This document shows positions 1-7,200 of a stretch of DNA of 10,371 nt, in pieces. The stretch is taken from positions 1-10,371 of the forward strand of contig JADFXE010000040.1 of NCBI GenBank assembly GCA_015233705.1, given 5' to 3'. Both the position numbers and the translations under genes were made by a program. Numbering within the stretch: the stretch's first letter is position 1; each line of letters begins with the position of its first letter. The notes beneath the pieces are model-generated. The model worked only from the letters and a program-made list of their open reading frames with translations. It searched no databases and was not told where the DNA came from. This DNA is from Candidatus Omnitrophota bacterium. GTDB lineage: Bacteria > Omnitrophota > Koll11 > Zapsychrales > Fredricksoniimonadaceae.

Positions 1-46
1 TTTTTTCCGGCTCGAGCCATATCTCTCATGGGTGATGGGGAGATGT

Positions 47-241
47 TTATTTCTCGAACTGCGGGTTATCAAAAAGGATCGGCGTTGTCCAGGTCTGGTG
101 GGCAGCCATTTCCCTGGCAGTCTGGGCGTAAAAAACCTCGTCCGGATGCGTCATGCTGACAATGCCGTTACCGAGCATGAAAAACACGTAAGACAAAGCC
201 AACAAAACAATGATCGAACGAAAATTCACTTTGGGTATCAA
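47..241 (-). pseudogene. N-terminal fragment of an ArnT/PMT-like membrane glycosyltransferase
   Basis: This 64-residue reading frame starts at TTG (239-241), 4 bases after a strong AAGGAGG ribosome binding site, and ends at TAA (47-49). Residues 9-29 form one membrane helix. They are followed by HPDEVFYAQTAREM (32-45), then W51, P54 and QFEK (61-64). This matches the start of PMT/ArnT-type (GT39/GT83-like) glycosyltransferases. In that family a first helix leads into a periplasmic loop with an acidic pair (here D34-E35), a YA..ARxM stretch and a W..P....FxKPPLxYW segment. Full members have roughly 450-600 residues and about a dozen helices. Here the frame stops immediately after FEK, and no reading frame in the remaining 46 bases restores the family motif. 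It is therefore most likely a truncated or broken gene, though an assembly error near the window edge is possible. A longer upstream start (ATG at 397) would overlap yraN and has no family support. It follows yraN by 121 bases, so it may be a separate unit. Confidence 0.5.
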
Positions 242-245
242 GAAG

Positions 246-252
246 CCTCCTT
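246..252 (-). promoter_or_regulatory. Strong Shine-Dalgarno (AAGGAGG) deciding a TTG start
   Basis: On the minus strand AAGGAGG lies 4 bases before TTG 239-241. No ATG in the same frame is suitably placed, and the in-frame GTG further down would be 16 bases away. This site is the reason for choosing the TTG start of the glycosyltransferase fragment. It also shows that the 5' end of that gene still looks functional. A six-codon frame starting at an ATG just upstream overlaps the site and is probably chance. Confidence 0.55.
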
Positions 253-362
253 GTTCATTAAAATTCGGAGCAAACAATGCCAACAATCCTGCATCGACGG
301 GCGCCGAAGCGACAGTCCCCGCCGATATAAAATTCAGAAGCCCGCAAACCCTTAAAATCCGT

Positions 363-725
363 TTACCCTGCCATAAAGGCATTCTTGAGAAGATCACCCG
401 TCAGCGTTCCGTCCGGACCGGCATGGACCGCCAGGACATCAAAACGCGAACGCACATCGACCCGGCCGAACTTCTCGACCAGATAACTTTCCGCGACCCG
501 CACGATCTTTCTCTGCTTGCCCCGGTGGACCGCCTCAAAGGCATCCCACCCGCCCTCGGTCCGCGCCTTGACCTCGATGAAAACAACCGTTCCCTTGTCG
601 TCGGCAATGACGTCGATCTCGCCCATTTTGACGCGGTAATTGGTCTCCAGAATCTTGTAACCCTGGGCCGAGAGAAAGTCCAGAGCGAATGCTTCACCGT
701 CTTTTCCAAGTTTGTGAGATCTCAT
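363..725 (-). CDS. yraN: YraN family (UPF0102) nuclease-fold protein
   Basis: At 120 residues this has the usual length for UPF0102/YraN. It has the family's restriction-endonuclease-like core: E11 in the first helix (G..GE..A..FL), then GEIDVIA (35-41) and FIEVKAR (49-55). Together these form the E...D...ExK acid/lysine constellation of PD-(D/E)XK folds (E36/D38, E51, K53). The region after it (RGKQRKIVRVAESYL, 68-82, then RFDVLAV, 94-100) is also typical. No biochemical role is firmly established for the family. The fold suggests a nuclease or Holliday-junction-like nucleic-acid function, which remains inference. It is the last gene of the trmD-rplS-rnhB-yraN series and starts 9 bases after the rnhB stop. 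The rnhB-yraN adjacency is widely conserved and supports the call. No clear Shine-Dalgarno is visible, so translation may depend on coupling to rnhB. No terminator with a U-tract is seen after its TAA. Confidence 0.93.
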   Translation of the reverse strand: MRSHKLGKDGEAFALDFLSAQGYKILETNYRVKMGEIDVIADDKGTVVFIEVKARTEGGWDAFEAVHRGKQRKIVRVAESYLVEKFGRVDVRSRFDVLAVHAGPDGTLTGDLLKNAFMAG

Positions 726-734
726 TTGCGCCGG

Positions 735-1388
735 TCAGGAGACTCGAAATGTTTTTCTGTGGATCGGCGAAAGACCGAACTTTCTTATCGCCTCGCGATG
801 CACGAGCGTCGGATAACCCTTGTGCGCCTTAAACCCATACTGAGGATAAATCTGATCGTATTGCTCAATAATCCTGTCCCGGGTGACCTTGGCAATAATG
901 CTGGCACAGGCAATGGAAAGGCTCTTGCCGTCACCGCCAACGATCGTCTCAATGGAATAAGGCAACCGTCCGGTAAAAAGATTGCCATCAATGAGGACCT
1001 TCACCGAACGCCGGAAATCCTCCACCCCGCTGATGTCCACCGGAAGATGCTGGACCAGATCATGGACCGCGGCGGTCATGGCCAGATGCGCCGCGCGCAG
1101 GATGTTGATCTCGTCGATCACCTTCTCATTCATGATCCCGATCCCAAACCAGGCGCGTTCCTGGATCTCCAGGAAGGCCCGGTCACGCTGCCGGGGACTT
1201 AACAGTTTTGAATCAGCAATGAGATTTTCAAAATGGGTATCCTTGAGAAGGACCGCGCCCGCAACCACTGGCCCGGCGAGAGGACCGCGGCCCGCCTCAT
1301 CCACGCCAAAAACAAAGCGAAAGCCATTGGCTTTCGCTTTAGTTTCGTACATCAAAAAATCCTGTTGTGCTGCTGGCAAACGCGCCAT
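735..1388 (-). CDS. rnhB: Ribonuclease HII
   Basis: RNase HII cleaves RNA in RNA-DNA hybrids and nicks 5' of single ribonucleotides misincorporated in DNA, using two metal ions. The 217-residue product has all signature parts: FGVDEAGRGPLAGPVV (27-42) with catalytic D30 and E31 and the GRG ribonucleotide-recognition motif; VLIDGN (131-136) with D134; GGDGKSLSIACASIIAKVTRD (starting 151) with D153; and Y181, Y184, HKGYPT (189-194). Residues about 112-129, just before VLIDGN, look roughly ten residues longer than in E. coli RNase HII. The ATG at 1386-1388 shares its A with the rplS stop (TGATG) but has no Shine-Dalgarno. The in-frame ATG at 1350-1352 (Met13) has AGGA (1360-1363) 7 bases upstream and would give a 205-residue protein that still contains the whole domain. 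Either start is possible, and the downstream one looks better initiated. The gene lies between rplS and yraN, its common neighbours. Confidence 0.96.
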   Translation of the reverse strand: MARLPAAQQDFLMYETKAKANGFRFVFGVDEAGRGPLAGPVVAGAVLLKDTHFENLIADSKLLSPRQRDRAFLEIQERAWFGIGIMNEKVIDEINILRAAHLAMTAAVHDLVQHLPVDISGVEDFRRSVKVLIDGNLFTGRLPYSIETIVGGDGKSLSIACASIIAKVTRDRIIEQYDQIYPQYGFKAHKGYPTLVHREAIRKFGLSPIHRKTFRVS

Positions 1389-1798
1389 CAGGCAGCGGCA
1401 GGGGCCGAGGCCGGAGCCGCGGCTTGCGCCTGAGCGCTCTCGGTAACAGCAGTGGTATCAATGCGTGCACCCTTGCCACTCTTATCACGAAGATAGAACA
1501 GCTTGGCACGCTTGATCGAACCGCGGCTGACGACCTTGAGGCTCTCAATGACCGGCGAATGGAGCGGAAAAATCTTTTCCACGCCCTCACCAAAAGAGAC
1601 CTTGCGCACGGTGAATGTCTTTTTGCTGCCCGTGCCACGCTTGCCGATGACAACGCCTTCCCACGGATGAAGACGGATCTTGTCCGCCTCCTGCACCTTG
1701 ATCTTCATCTTGATGGTATCCCCGACGTTAAAATCCGGGATGTCTTTGCGGATGAACTGCTGCTCGAATTTCTGAAGTTTCTCAATACGGCCTGACAT
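1388..1798 (-). CDS. rplS: 50S ribosomal protein L19
   Basis: L19 sits at the 30S-50S interface. The core is canonical: FNVGDTIKMKIKV (23-35), the loop IRLHPWEGVVIGKRG (41-55), TFTVRKVSFGEGVEKIFPLHSP (starting 61), and IKRAKLFYLR then GKGARI (95-113). Most L19 proteins end near residue 115. This one has a further tail of about 22 residues (115-136) rich in Ala, Pro, Ser and Gln, presumably flexible and solvent-exposed. The usual Gln/Phe of the EGVVI approach is replaced by H44-P45-W46. The start is secure: AAGGAG (1805-1810) is 6 bases upstream of the ATG. The gene begins 15 bases after the trmD stop, as in the classic trmD-rplS pair, and its TGA overlaps the first possible rnhB ATG by one base. 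Confidence 0.97.
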   Translation of the reverse strand: MSGRIEKLQKFEQQFIRKDIPDFNVGDTIKMKIKVQEADKIRLHPWEGVVIGKRGTGSKKTFTVRKVSFGEGVEKIFPLHSPVIESLKVVSRGSIKRAKLFYLRDKSGKGARIDTTAVTESAQAQAAAPASAPAAA

Positions 1799-1813
1799 GA
1801 TGCTCTCCTTGCA

Positions 1814-2491
1814 TTACTTCTCTAATAGATCTGGTCTTAACCTCTTGGTTCTCTCGACGGACTGAGCGTGTCGCCACGCCGCAACCGTTTTATGATTGCC
1901 GGATAATAGCACAGCAGGTACGCTTTTTCCACAAAAATCTGCAGGACGCGTGTAGTGCGGGTATTCCAGGAGTCCGCCTTCAAACGACTCCTCCTCCAGC
2001 GACGCCTCCTTGCCTACCACACCCGGCACCAGGCGCGTCACGGCATCGATCACGACCATGGCCGGCACTTCCCCTCCGGTCAGGACATAATCGCCGATCG
2101 ACAGGCTCTCATCCACCACCATCTCGCGGACACGCTCATCGATCCCTTCATAATGACCGCAGATAAGGATGACATTTTTGACCTGAGACAGCTCGCGCGC
2201 CTTCTTCTGCGTAAAGGTCGCCCCGCCCGGACACATGTAGATCACCCGGGCCTTGCGCCGGCCCTTGATCTTCCTGACCGCATCGATCAACGGCTGCGGC
2301 GTCATGACCATGCCCGGCCCGCCGCCAAAGGGACGGTCATCGACCTTGCGGTGCGGATCTTTGGAATAATCCCGCAGATCATGAACGCGAAAATCAACCA
2401 GTTTCTTTGCCTGCGCACGCTTCATGATCGATTCATCCAGCACAGCTGAAAACATCCCAGGGAATATGGTGATGACGTCAAAACGAAGCAT
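1814..2491 (-). CDS. trmD: tRNA (guanine-N1-)-methyltransferase TrmD
   Basis: TrmD uses S-adenosylmethionine to make m1G37 next to the anticodon, which prevents +1 frameshifting. It works as a homodimer with a trefoil knot. The 225-residue product has the N-terminal start MLRFDVITIFPGMF, DDRPFGGGPGMVM (51-63), and the knot segments CGHYEGIDERV (111-121) and SIGDYVLTGGEVPAM (131-145). It then has LLEYPHYTRP (174-183) and VLLSGNHKTVAAWR (194-207). Length and domain order are normal. At the position aligned with the general base Asp169 of the E. coli and Haemophilus enzymes (motif EDSF), this protein has Glu168 (EEESF). I believe some homologues share this, but could not check. The ATG lies 3 bases after the stop of the small membrane-protein gene, with GGGAG of that gene's last codons as the likely ribosome binding site, so the two are probably co-translated. 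rimM and rpsP, the usual upstream partners, are absent here. Confidence 0.97.
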   Translation of the reverse strand: MLRFDVITIFPGMFSAVLDESIMKRAQAKKLVDFRVHDLRDYSKDPHRKVDDRPFGGGPGMVMTPQPLIDAVRKIKGRRKARVIYMCPGGATFTQKKARELSQVKNVILICGHYEGIDERVREMVVDESLSIGDYVLTGGEVPAMVVIDAVTRLVPGVVGKEASLEEESFEGGLLEYPHYTRPADFCGKSVPAVLLSGNHKTVAAWRHAQSVERTKRLRPDLLEK

Positions 2492-2494
2492 ACC

Positions 2495-2842
2495 CTATCT
2501 CCCGTCGAGGTCCAGGTGGAACCGGTGGAAGGCGCGGTGAATGAGCGGAGCGAACAGAATGGCAAGGACCGAAAAGAAAACAATTGCGCTTAAAATCGCA
2601 TAAAAACTTGTAAAAACCTTGGCCGCCGCGCTCTGCAAAGTGACGGTCAGCCCCAAACCGGTCATGACCAGAACCGCGTTCAGAAAAGCATCGACCCAGG
2701 ACAAATGCTCCAGGGAATGATAAGCCACAGCCCCGATAAAGACGGTCACGGCCAGCATTCCGACGGAGATCAGCGCACAGATACACATCCTCTGAATGAA
2801 TTTGCCTTGCGCCAAAAGCGGCTGATGACGATGTTCGAACAT
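2495..2842 (-). CDS. Small two-helix membrane protein resembling a pore-loop ion channel
   Basis: This is a 115-residue inner-membrane protein of unproven function. It has a basic N-terminus (MFEHRHQPLL), a first helix about 19-42, an amphipathic re-entrant-like segment (SWVDAFLNAVLVMTGLG, 48-64), a second helix about 74-98, and a basic/His-rich cytoplasmic end (HRAFHRFHLDLD, 102-113). The order helix - pore helix - loop - helix is that of the KcsA-type two-TM channel unit. However, the selectivity filter TVGYG is replaced by MTGLGLT (60-66), so potassium selectivity is not expected. I recall a widespread family of hypothetical proteins opening with FEHRH..LL and ending HR..HRFH, sometimes annotated as two-pore-type channels. 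This is from memory and unchecked. The gene is first in the trmD-rplS-rnhB-yraN unit, 27 bases downstream of the likely transcription start, and only 3 bases separate it from trmD. Existence as a real gene is well supported by topology, promoter and spacing; function is open. Confidence 0.8.
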   Translation of the reverse strand: MFEHRHQPLLAQGKFIQRMCICALISVGMLAVTVFIGAVAYHSLEHLSWVDAFLNAVLVMTGLGLTVTLQSAAAKVFTSFYAILSAIVFFSVLAILFAPLIHRAFHRFHLDLDGR

Positions 2843-2864
2843 GATCTTCTCTTTCTTTTAGAAA

Positions 2865-2874
2865 TCTCGCGAGA
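2865..2874. promoter_or_regulatory. Palindrome TCTCGCGAGA at the predicted transcription start
   Basis: This is a perfect 10-base inverted repeat covering about -5 to +5 relative to the start expected from the -10 box at 2876-2881. Ten-base palindromes are common by chance (several expected per 10 kb), so only its position is suggestive. It could be an operator for the channel-trmD unit or nothing. Confidence 0.25.
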
Positions 2875-2875
2875 A

Positions 2876-2904
2876 AGTATACCCGCTGTCAGGCAGGCTG
2901 TCAA
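2876..2904 (-). promoter_or_regulatory. Sigma70-type promoter of the channel-trmD-rplS-rnhB-yraN unit
   Basis: On the minus strand TTGACA (2899-2904) is followed by exactly 17 bases and TATACT (2876-2881), a perfect -35 and a 5/6 match -10. It lies inside the 74-base gap between the MFS gene stop and the small membrane protein ATG at 2842. Transcription should start near 2869, giving a leader of about 27 bases. No other promoter of this quality is seen in the gaps between genes of this unit, so the ribosomal-protein gene rplS probably depends on it. There is no obvious terminator for the efflux operon before it, so some read-through is possible. Confidence 0.8.
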
Positions 2905-2916
2905 AGCCGGCCTTGA

Positions 2917-4209
2917 TCACACTTGAGAAAGTATCCCCTTCTCGACGTAAACCGGACGCACCTTGGCGCGAAAATGGGGTAGGTAAAGCCAGAACAGAAA
3001 TCCAGCCAGCGTTGCCAGACTACCCGCAAGGACCATGGTCCCGACGATACCCACACGTGTTGCCAGAATACCAGCCGCCAGGCTCCCCACCGGGGCCATG
3101 CCAACCAGGGCCAATCCGTAAAGACTCATCACGCGGCCCCGCTTGTCCTCATCCACCAGCGACTGCAGAATGATATTGCTCCCGCCGATCCCCAGGATCA
3201 TGGCCAGGCCGCTGGCCAACGCCGCAAGCGACGCCAAGTGCACATCAGCGAGCACCGCAAAAGACATCATGGCCGTTCCAGCGGCCATGCCTGCGACCGC
3301 AACGTGACGCCCGAGGCCGACCACGGTCTGCCGACCGGCAAGCCAGAATGCGCCGACCAAGGCCCCGGCACCGGAAAAAGACAGCAAGAACCCGAGCGTC
3401 TTGGGGCCGCCGCCAAAAACCTCTTTGGTAAAAACCGGCAAGAGCGTCTGAAACGCACCCATAAGAAGGCTCAGCGCGCACAGCAATAACAGGATCGCCC
3501 GGATCGGCATAAAACCAAAGGCGTAACGAACCCCCTCCTTGAGCTCCCTCATCACATCACCCTGGCCTGCCTTGCGGACACGCTTCGGCATCCGCATCAT
3601 AGACAAGGCCAGGAGTATCGGGATAAAGCTGATCGCATTGCAAAGAAAACAGGCCGCCTCGCCCCACAGCGCAATGATCATCCCCGCCGCAGCCGGTCCG
3701 ATCAGACGCGAGGCATTAAAGACAGAAGAATTAAGCGCGATCGCATTGCTGAGATCATTCTTGTCCTCGATCATGTCCTTAAAAAACGTCTGGCGGACAG
3801 GAAGGTCAAAAGCATTAAGGATCCCCAGAAAAACGCTGAGGGTCATGACCTGCCAGATCTGAATGCTATGGGTAAAAATAAGCACCGTGAGGATCGCAGC
3901 CTGCAGCATGGACAACGCCTGGACCATAAAGAGAATTTTGCGGCGGTCAAACCGATCGGCGGAAAGACCCGCCAAAGGAGAAAAGATGATCGCCGGAAAA
4001 CTCAGGGAAAAGCCCACGCAACCCAGAAGAAAAGGGGAATTTGTCAGGCGATACACCAGCCAGGCCATGGCCACGGTCTGCATCCACGTCCCCACCAAGG
4101 AGACCAGCTGGCCGAAAAAGAAAAGACGAAAATTGCGATGCTTCAGCGCACGGAAAATACCGTTGAGACTGAGCCTCCTGGGAGATAAATTCTGCTGGGC
4201 CGAAGCCAT
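2917..4209 (-). CDS. MFS transporter, EntS-like (MFS_3 type) efflux permease
   Basis: This is a 430-residue major facilitator protein with about twelve hydrophobic segments, probably exporting a small molecule by proton antiport. The opening FRALKHRNFRLFFFGQLVSLVGTWMQ (19-44) is characteristic of the EntS/MFS_3 group, which includes enterobactin exporters and macrolide-type pumps. So are the motif-A loop GLSADRFDRRKIL (81-93), DLPVRQTFFKDMI (135-147) and the second-half loop VDEDKRGRVMSLYGL (352-366). Substrate cannot be read from the sequence, and the EntS resemblance does not imply a siderophore. It starts 19 bases after the RND stop, with AAAGG as a modest ribosome binding site, and is most simply the last gene of the marR-tolC-RND-MFS operon. 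Drug:proton MFS pumps normally act alone across the inner membrane, so it may feed substrate to the periplasm for the tripartite system. That is inference. A short charged tail follows the last helix (412-430). Confidence 0.9.
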   Translation of the reverse strand: MASAQQNLSPRRLSLNGIFRALKHRNFRLFFFGQLVSLVGTWMQTVAMAWLVYRLTNSPFLLGCVGFSLSFPAIIFSPLAGLSADRFDRRKILFMVQALSMLQAAILTVLIFTHSIQIWQVMTLSVFLGILNAFDLPVRQTFFKDMIEDKNDLSNAIALNSSVFNASRLIGPAAAGMIIALWGEAACFLCNAISFIPILLALSMMRMPKRVRKAGQGDVMRELKEGVRYAFGFMPIRAILLLLCALSLLMGAFQTLLPVFTKEVFGGGPKTLGFLLSFSGAGALVGAFWLAGRQTVVGLGRHVAVAGMAAGTAMMSFAVLADVHLASLAALASGLAMILGIGGSNIILQSLVDEDKRGRVMSLYGLALVGMAPVGSLAAGILATRVGIVGTMVLAGSLATLAGFLFWLYLPHFRAKVRPVYVEKGILSQV

Positions 4210-4228
4210 GGAACACGCCTTTGTTCAA

Positions 4229-7200
4229 TTACGGTTTCAAATGCACAAGCTGTGCGAAATGCGAGAACAGGAAGATTCCCAAGCCCAGGACCACCAGCCC
4301 AGCCAGGATCTTGAGCCACTCGCGCCCGGTCATGCGGTAGGCGCTTGGCACGACAAACAGCGTAAAGAACGTCGATACAATGACGCCGCCAATGACCGCA
4401 ATGGCCATCGGGACACGGATCTCCGCGCCCGGTCCCAGGGCCAGAGCCGGCGGGATCGCGGCCACGATCGTCGCCACCGAGGTCATAATAATGGGACGCA
4501 GCCGGATCGGACAAGCATCTAAAAGCGCATCATCCACACTCTTTCCCTGCGCACGCAACTGGTTGGTAAAATCGACCAGAAGAATGGAATTCTTCTTCAC
4601 GATGCCCATGAGGAGAATGACTCCGATGATGCTGTAAATATTCATCGACTGCCTGCCGATCAACAGCGCCACGACCGCGCCCGAGATGCTGAAAGGAAGC
4701 GCCAGGAGAATTAAAAGAGGATGGACAAAACTGTCAAACTGGGAAGCCAGGACCATGTACGCCACGACGATCCCCAACCAAAAGACCAGAGCCATGCTCT
4801 GGGAGGATTCTTGGTAGGTCTGGGCGCTGCCACTTAAGGTCATGTGATAGCCTTCCGGAAGGATTCCTGTCCCGACCTTGAAGGCCGCCGCGATCGCGTC
4901 TGCCTGTGATTTTCCGGGAGCCACATTGGCAAAAAGTGAAATGGCCCGCTCTCTCGCACGGCGCGTAATGATCTGGGCCGTCGGCTTCTCCACAACGGTC
5001 ACGACATCCTTCAGCTGCACCCTCTCTCCGCGGTTATTCCAGACCCACAGCTGGTCGATATTTTCTTTTTTCGTTCTCTGGTCGGCCAGCAACCTGACGC
5101 GGACATCATAACGCCGGCCGTTACTGGTGTACTTTCCGACACGATCGCCGCCGATCAGGGTATTAATCGCGGAACCGATCGAAGCAATGGCCACCCCCCG
5201 ATCATTCGCTTTCTTCCGGTCCGGGACGACCTGAATCTCCGAAGCCCCGACGAGATAATCGGTATCAACGTCCACCATAAGACCTGTCTTGGCCATGCCG
5301 TCCTTGATCTTCATGGCATAATCGACGAGCTTTCCCCAATCCGGGCCCGCGACAGAGATCTCAATGGGAAACCCGCGCTTGGCCGAGAATCCGCTCAAGG
5401 ACAGGTCCTGCACAAAGGCCTGGATCCCCGGAACCTTGTTCAGTTCTTTTCGGAACAGGATCATGAGCTCCCCTTGCGACAGCCGGTGTTTTGCCTTCGC
5501 ATCCACGGGGCGGTCCTTGGGATCCTTAAAAGTCATAAAAAAGATCCCGGTGTTCACGTCACCCCCGTTAAACCCGCCGATGGCCTCAAAATACCTCAGG
5601 GTCTCCGGACGGGACGCCACAAATTTCTCTGCCTCGCGAAACCGCTCATTGGTGAAATCAATGGACGATCCCGGCGGAGTCTTGATCGAGACCATGAACA
5701 TGCTCTGGTCCTGCGGAGGGACGAACTCATTCCTTAACAGTTTGGTCAATCCCAAAGAAATCACAAAGACGACAAGCGCACCAATAAAAATCATCATGCG
5801 GTGACGGAGCGCCCAAGTCAGCGAAGACCGATAGCCGGCCGCCAGAGCCTTAAAGCTCCGCTCCACACCCTTGCCGAGCCAGGTGGTCCGCGCATGGATC
5901 TCCAGGAATTGTGAACAACGCATGGGCGTGAGCATCAGCGCCTCAAGCAGCGAAAGCCCGACGGCGACCGAGATCGTGATCCCGAACTCATAAAAGAACT
6001 TCCCCATGATCCCGGCCATAAAAATGACCGGAATAAAGATCGCGATCATGGCCATGGTCGTGGCTGCGGCCGCGGGAGTGATCTGCCGCGCGCCCTCCTG
6101 AGCGCCTTCCAGCCGGGCATACCCGTTCTCCCGGTAGCGCACGATATTCTCAAGGACCATGATCGAATCGTCGACCACGATCCCGATGGCCAAAGACAGT
6201 CCCAACACCGTAAAGGTATTGAGCGTAAAATGTAAGAAATTGATGACCAAAAACGTCCCCAAAATCGACGTCGGAATGGCCAGAAGGATGTTCAAAGTCG
6301 CGCTCCATGCCCCCAGAAAAAGCCAGCAGACCAGCGATGTGATCAGGGCGGAAAGAAGCAGGGTGATCGTCAATTCATGGATGGAGTCCTCGATAAATTT
6401 GGTCCGATCGACCACGATCCCCATCTTGATCCCCGGTGGAAGTTCCTTCTGGATCTGGGCCAGACGCTCCTTGACCCGGTGGGCGATCTCGACTTCGTTG
6501 GTGCCCGGCTGTTTCTTGATCCCCAGGCCGACCGCCTGCTCGCCATTAAACCGGGACAGGCGCCGGATATCCGCCAGGCCATCCTCGATAGTGGCAACAT
6601 CCTTCATGTAAATAGGCCGATAGATCGGAACGGTGGCGCGTTTGGTGATGAGGATGTCGCCGAATTCCTCGGGATTCCTCGCCTCACCCATCATGCGGAC
6701 ATCCTGCTCCTGTATCTTGGTCTCAACTCTTCCTGCCGGAAGTTCGACATGACCCTCGCCGATCGCGCTGACCACATCATCAACCGTCAACTCGTAAGCG
6801 TTCAATTTGTTCACATCGACCCAAACACGAAGGTTCGGGTCCACATACCCTCCCAGCATGACCTCACCGACGCCGCTCAGGGAAGAGAACTTATCCTGCA
6901 GATGACTCTGGACATACTCCATGAGCTGCCGCAGCGGCTTATCCCCGGTCACCGCCATCCAAATAATCGGCTGTTCCGCCGGATTGACCTTGGTGATGAC
7001 CGGCGGGTCCATATTCGTCGGCAGGAGCCTCTGGGCCTGTGCAATCTTGGTCTGCACCTCCTGCACAGCAAAATCAATATCACGCCCCTGCTCAAACTCG
7101 AGCGTAATCGTGGCCTGGCCCACGCGCGTCGACGAGGAAATATCCTTGATCCCCTGCACGCCCATGACCGCCTGCTCGACCTGGTCCACAACATCCGTTT

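Noticed and set aside
1..44. GGCTCGAGCC palindrome (9-18) and ATCTC/GAGAT inverted repeat (21-44) as a terminator after the glycosyltransferase fragment
   Set aside because: On the minus-strand transcript the palindrome is followed by A residues, not U, and it has no loop. The other stem is short and interrupted.
242..362. Gap after yraN searched for a terminator, promoter or small RNA
   Set aside because: Only a 3-base stem closing a TTCG loop and a poor TTGGCA/TAATGA pair were seen, neither convincing beyond the Shine-Dalgarno listed separately.
210..1202. Long open plus-strand frame of 330 codons opposite yraN and rnhB
   Set aside because: It is antisense to two strongly supported genes. 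Its translation is rich in Arg/His/Leu with no recognisable motif, as expected for the complement of GC-rich coding DNA.
2871..2934. Direct repeat GAGAAAGTAT at 2871-2880 and 2925-2934
   Set aside because: One copy contains part of the -10 box, the other is the coding end of the MFS gene. Only ten bases are shared and flanking sequence does not match, so a chance repeat is the simplest reading.
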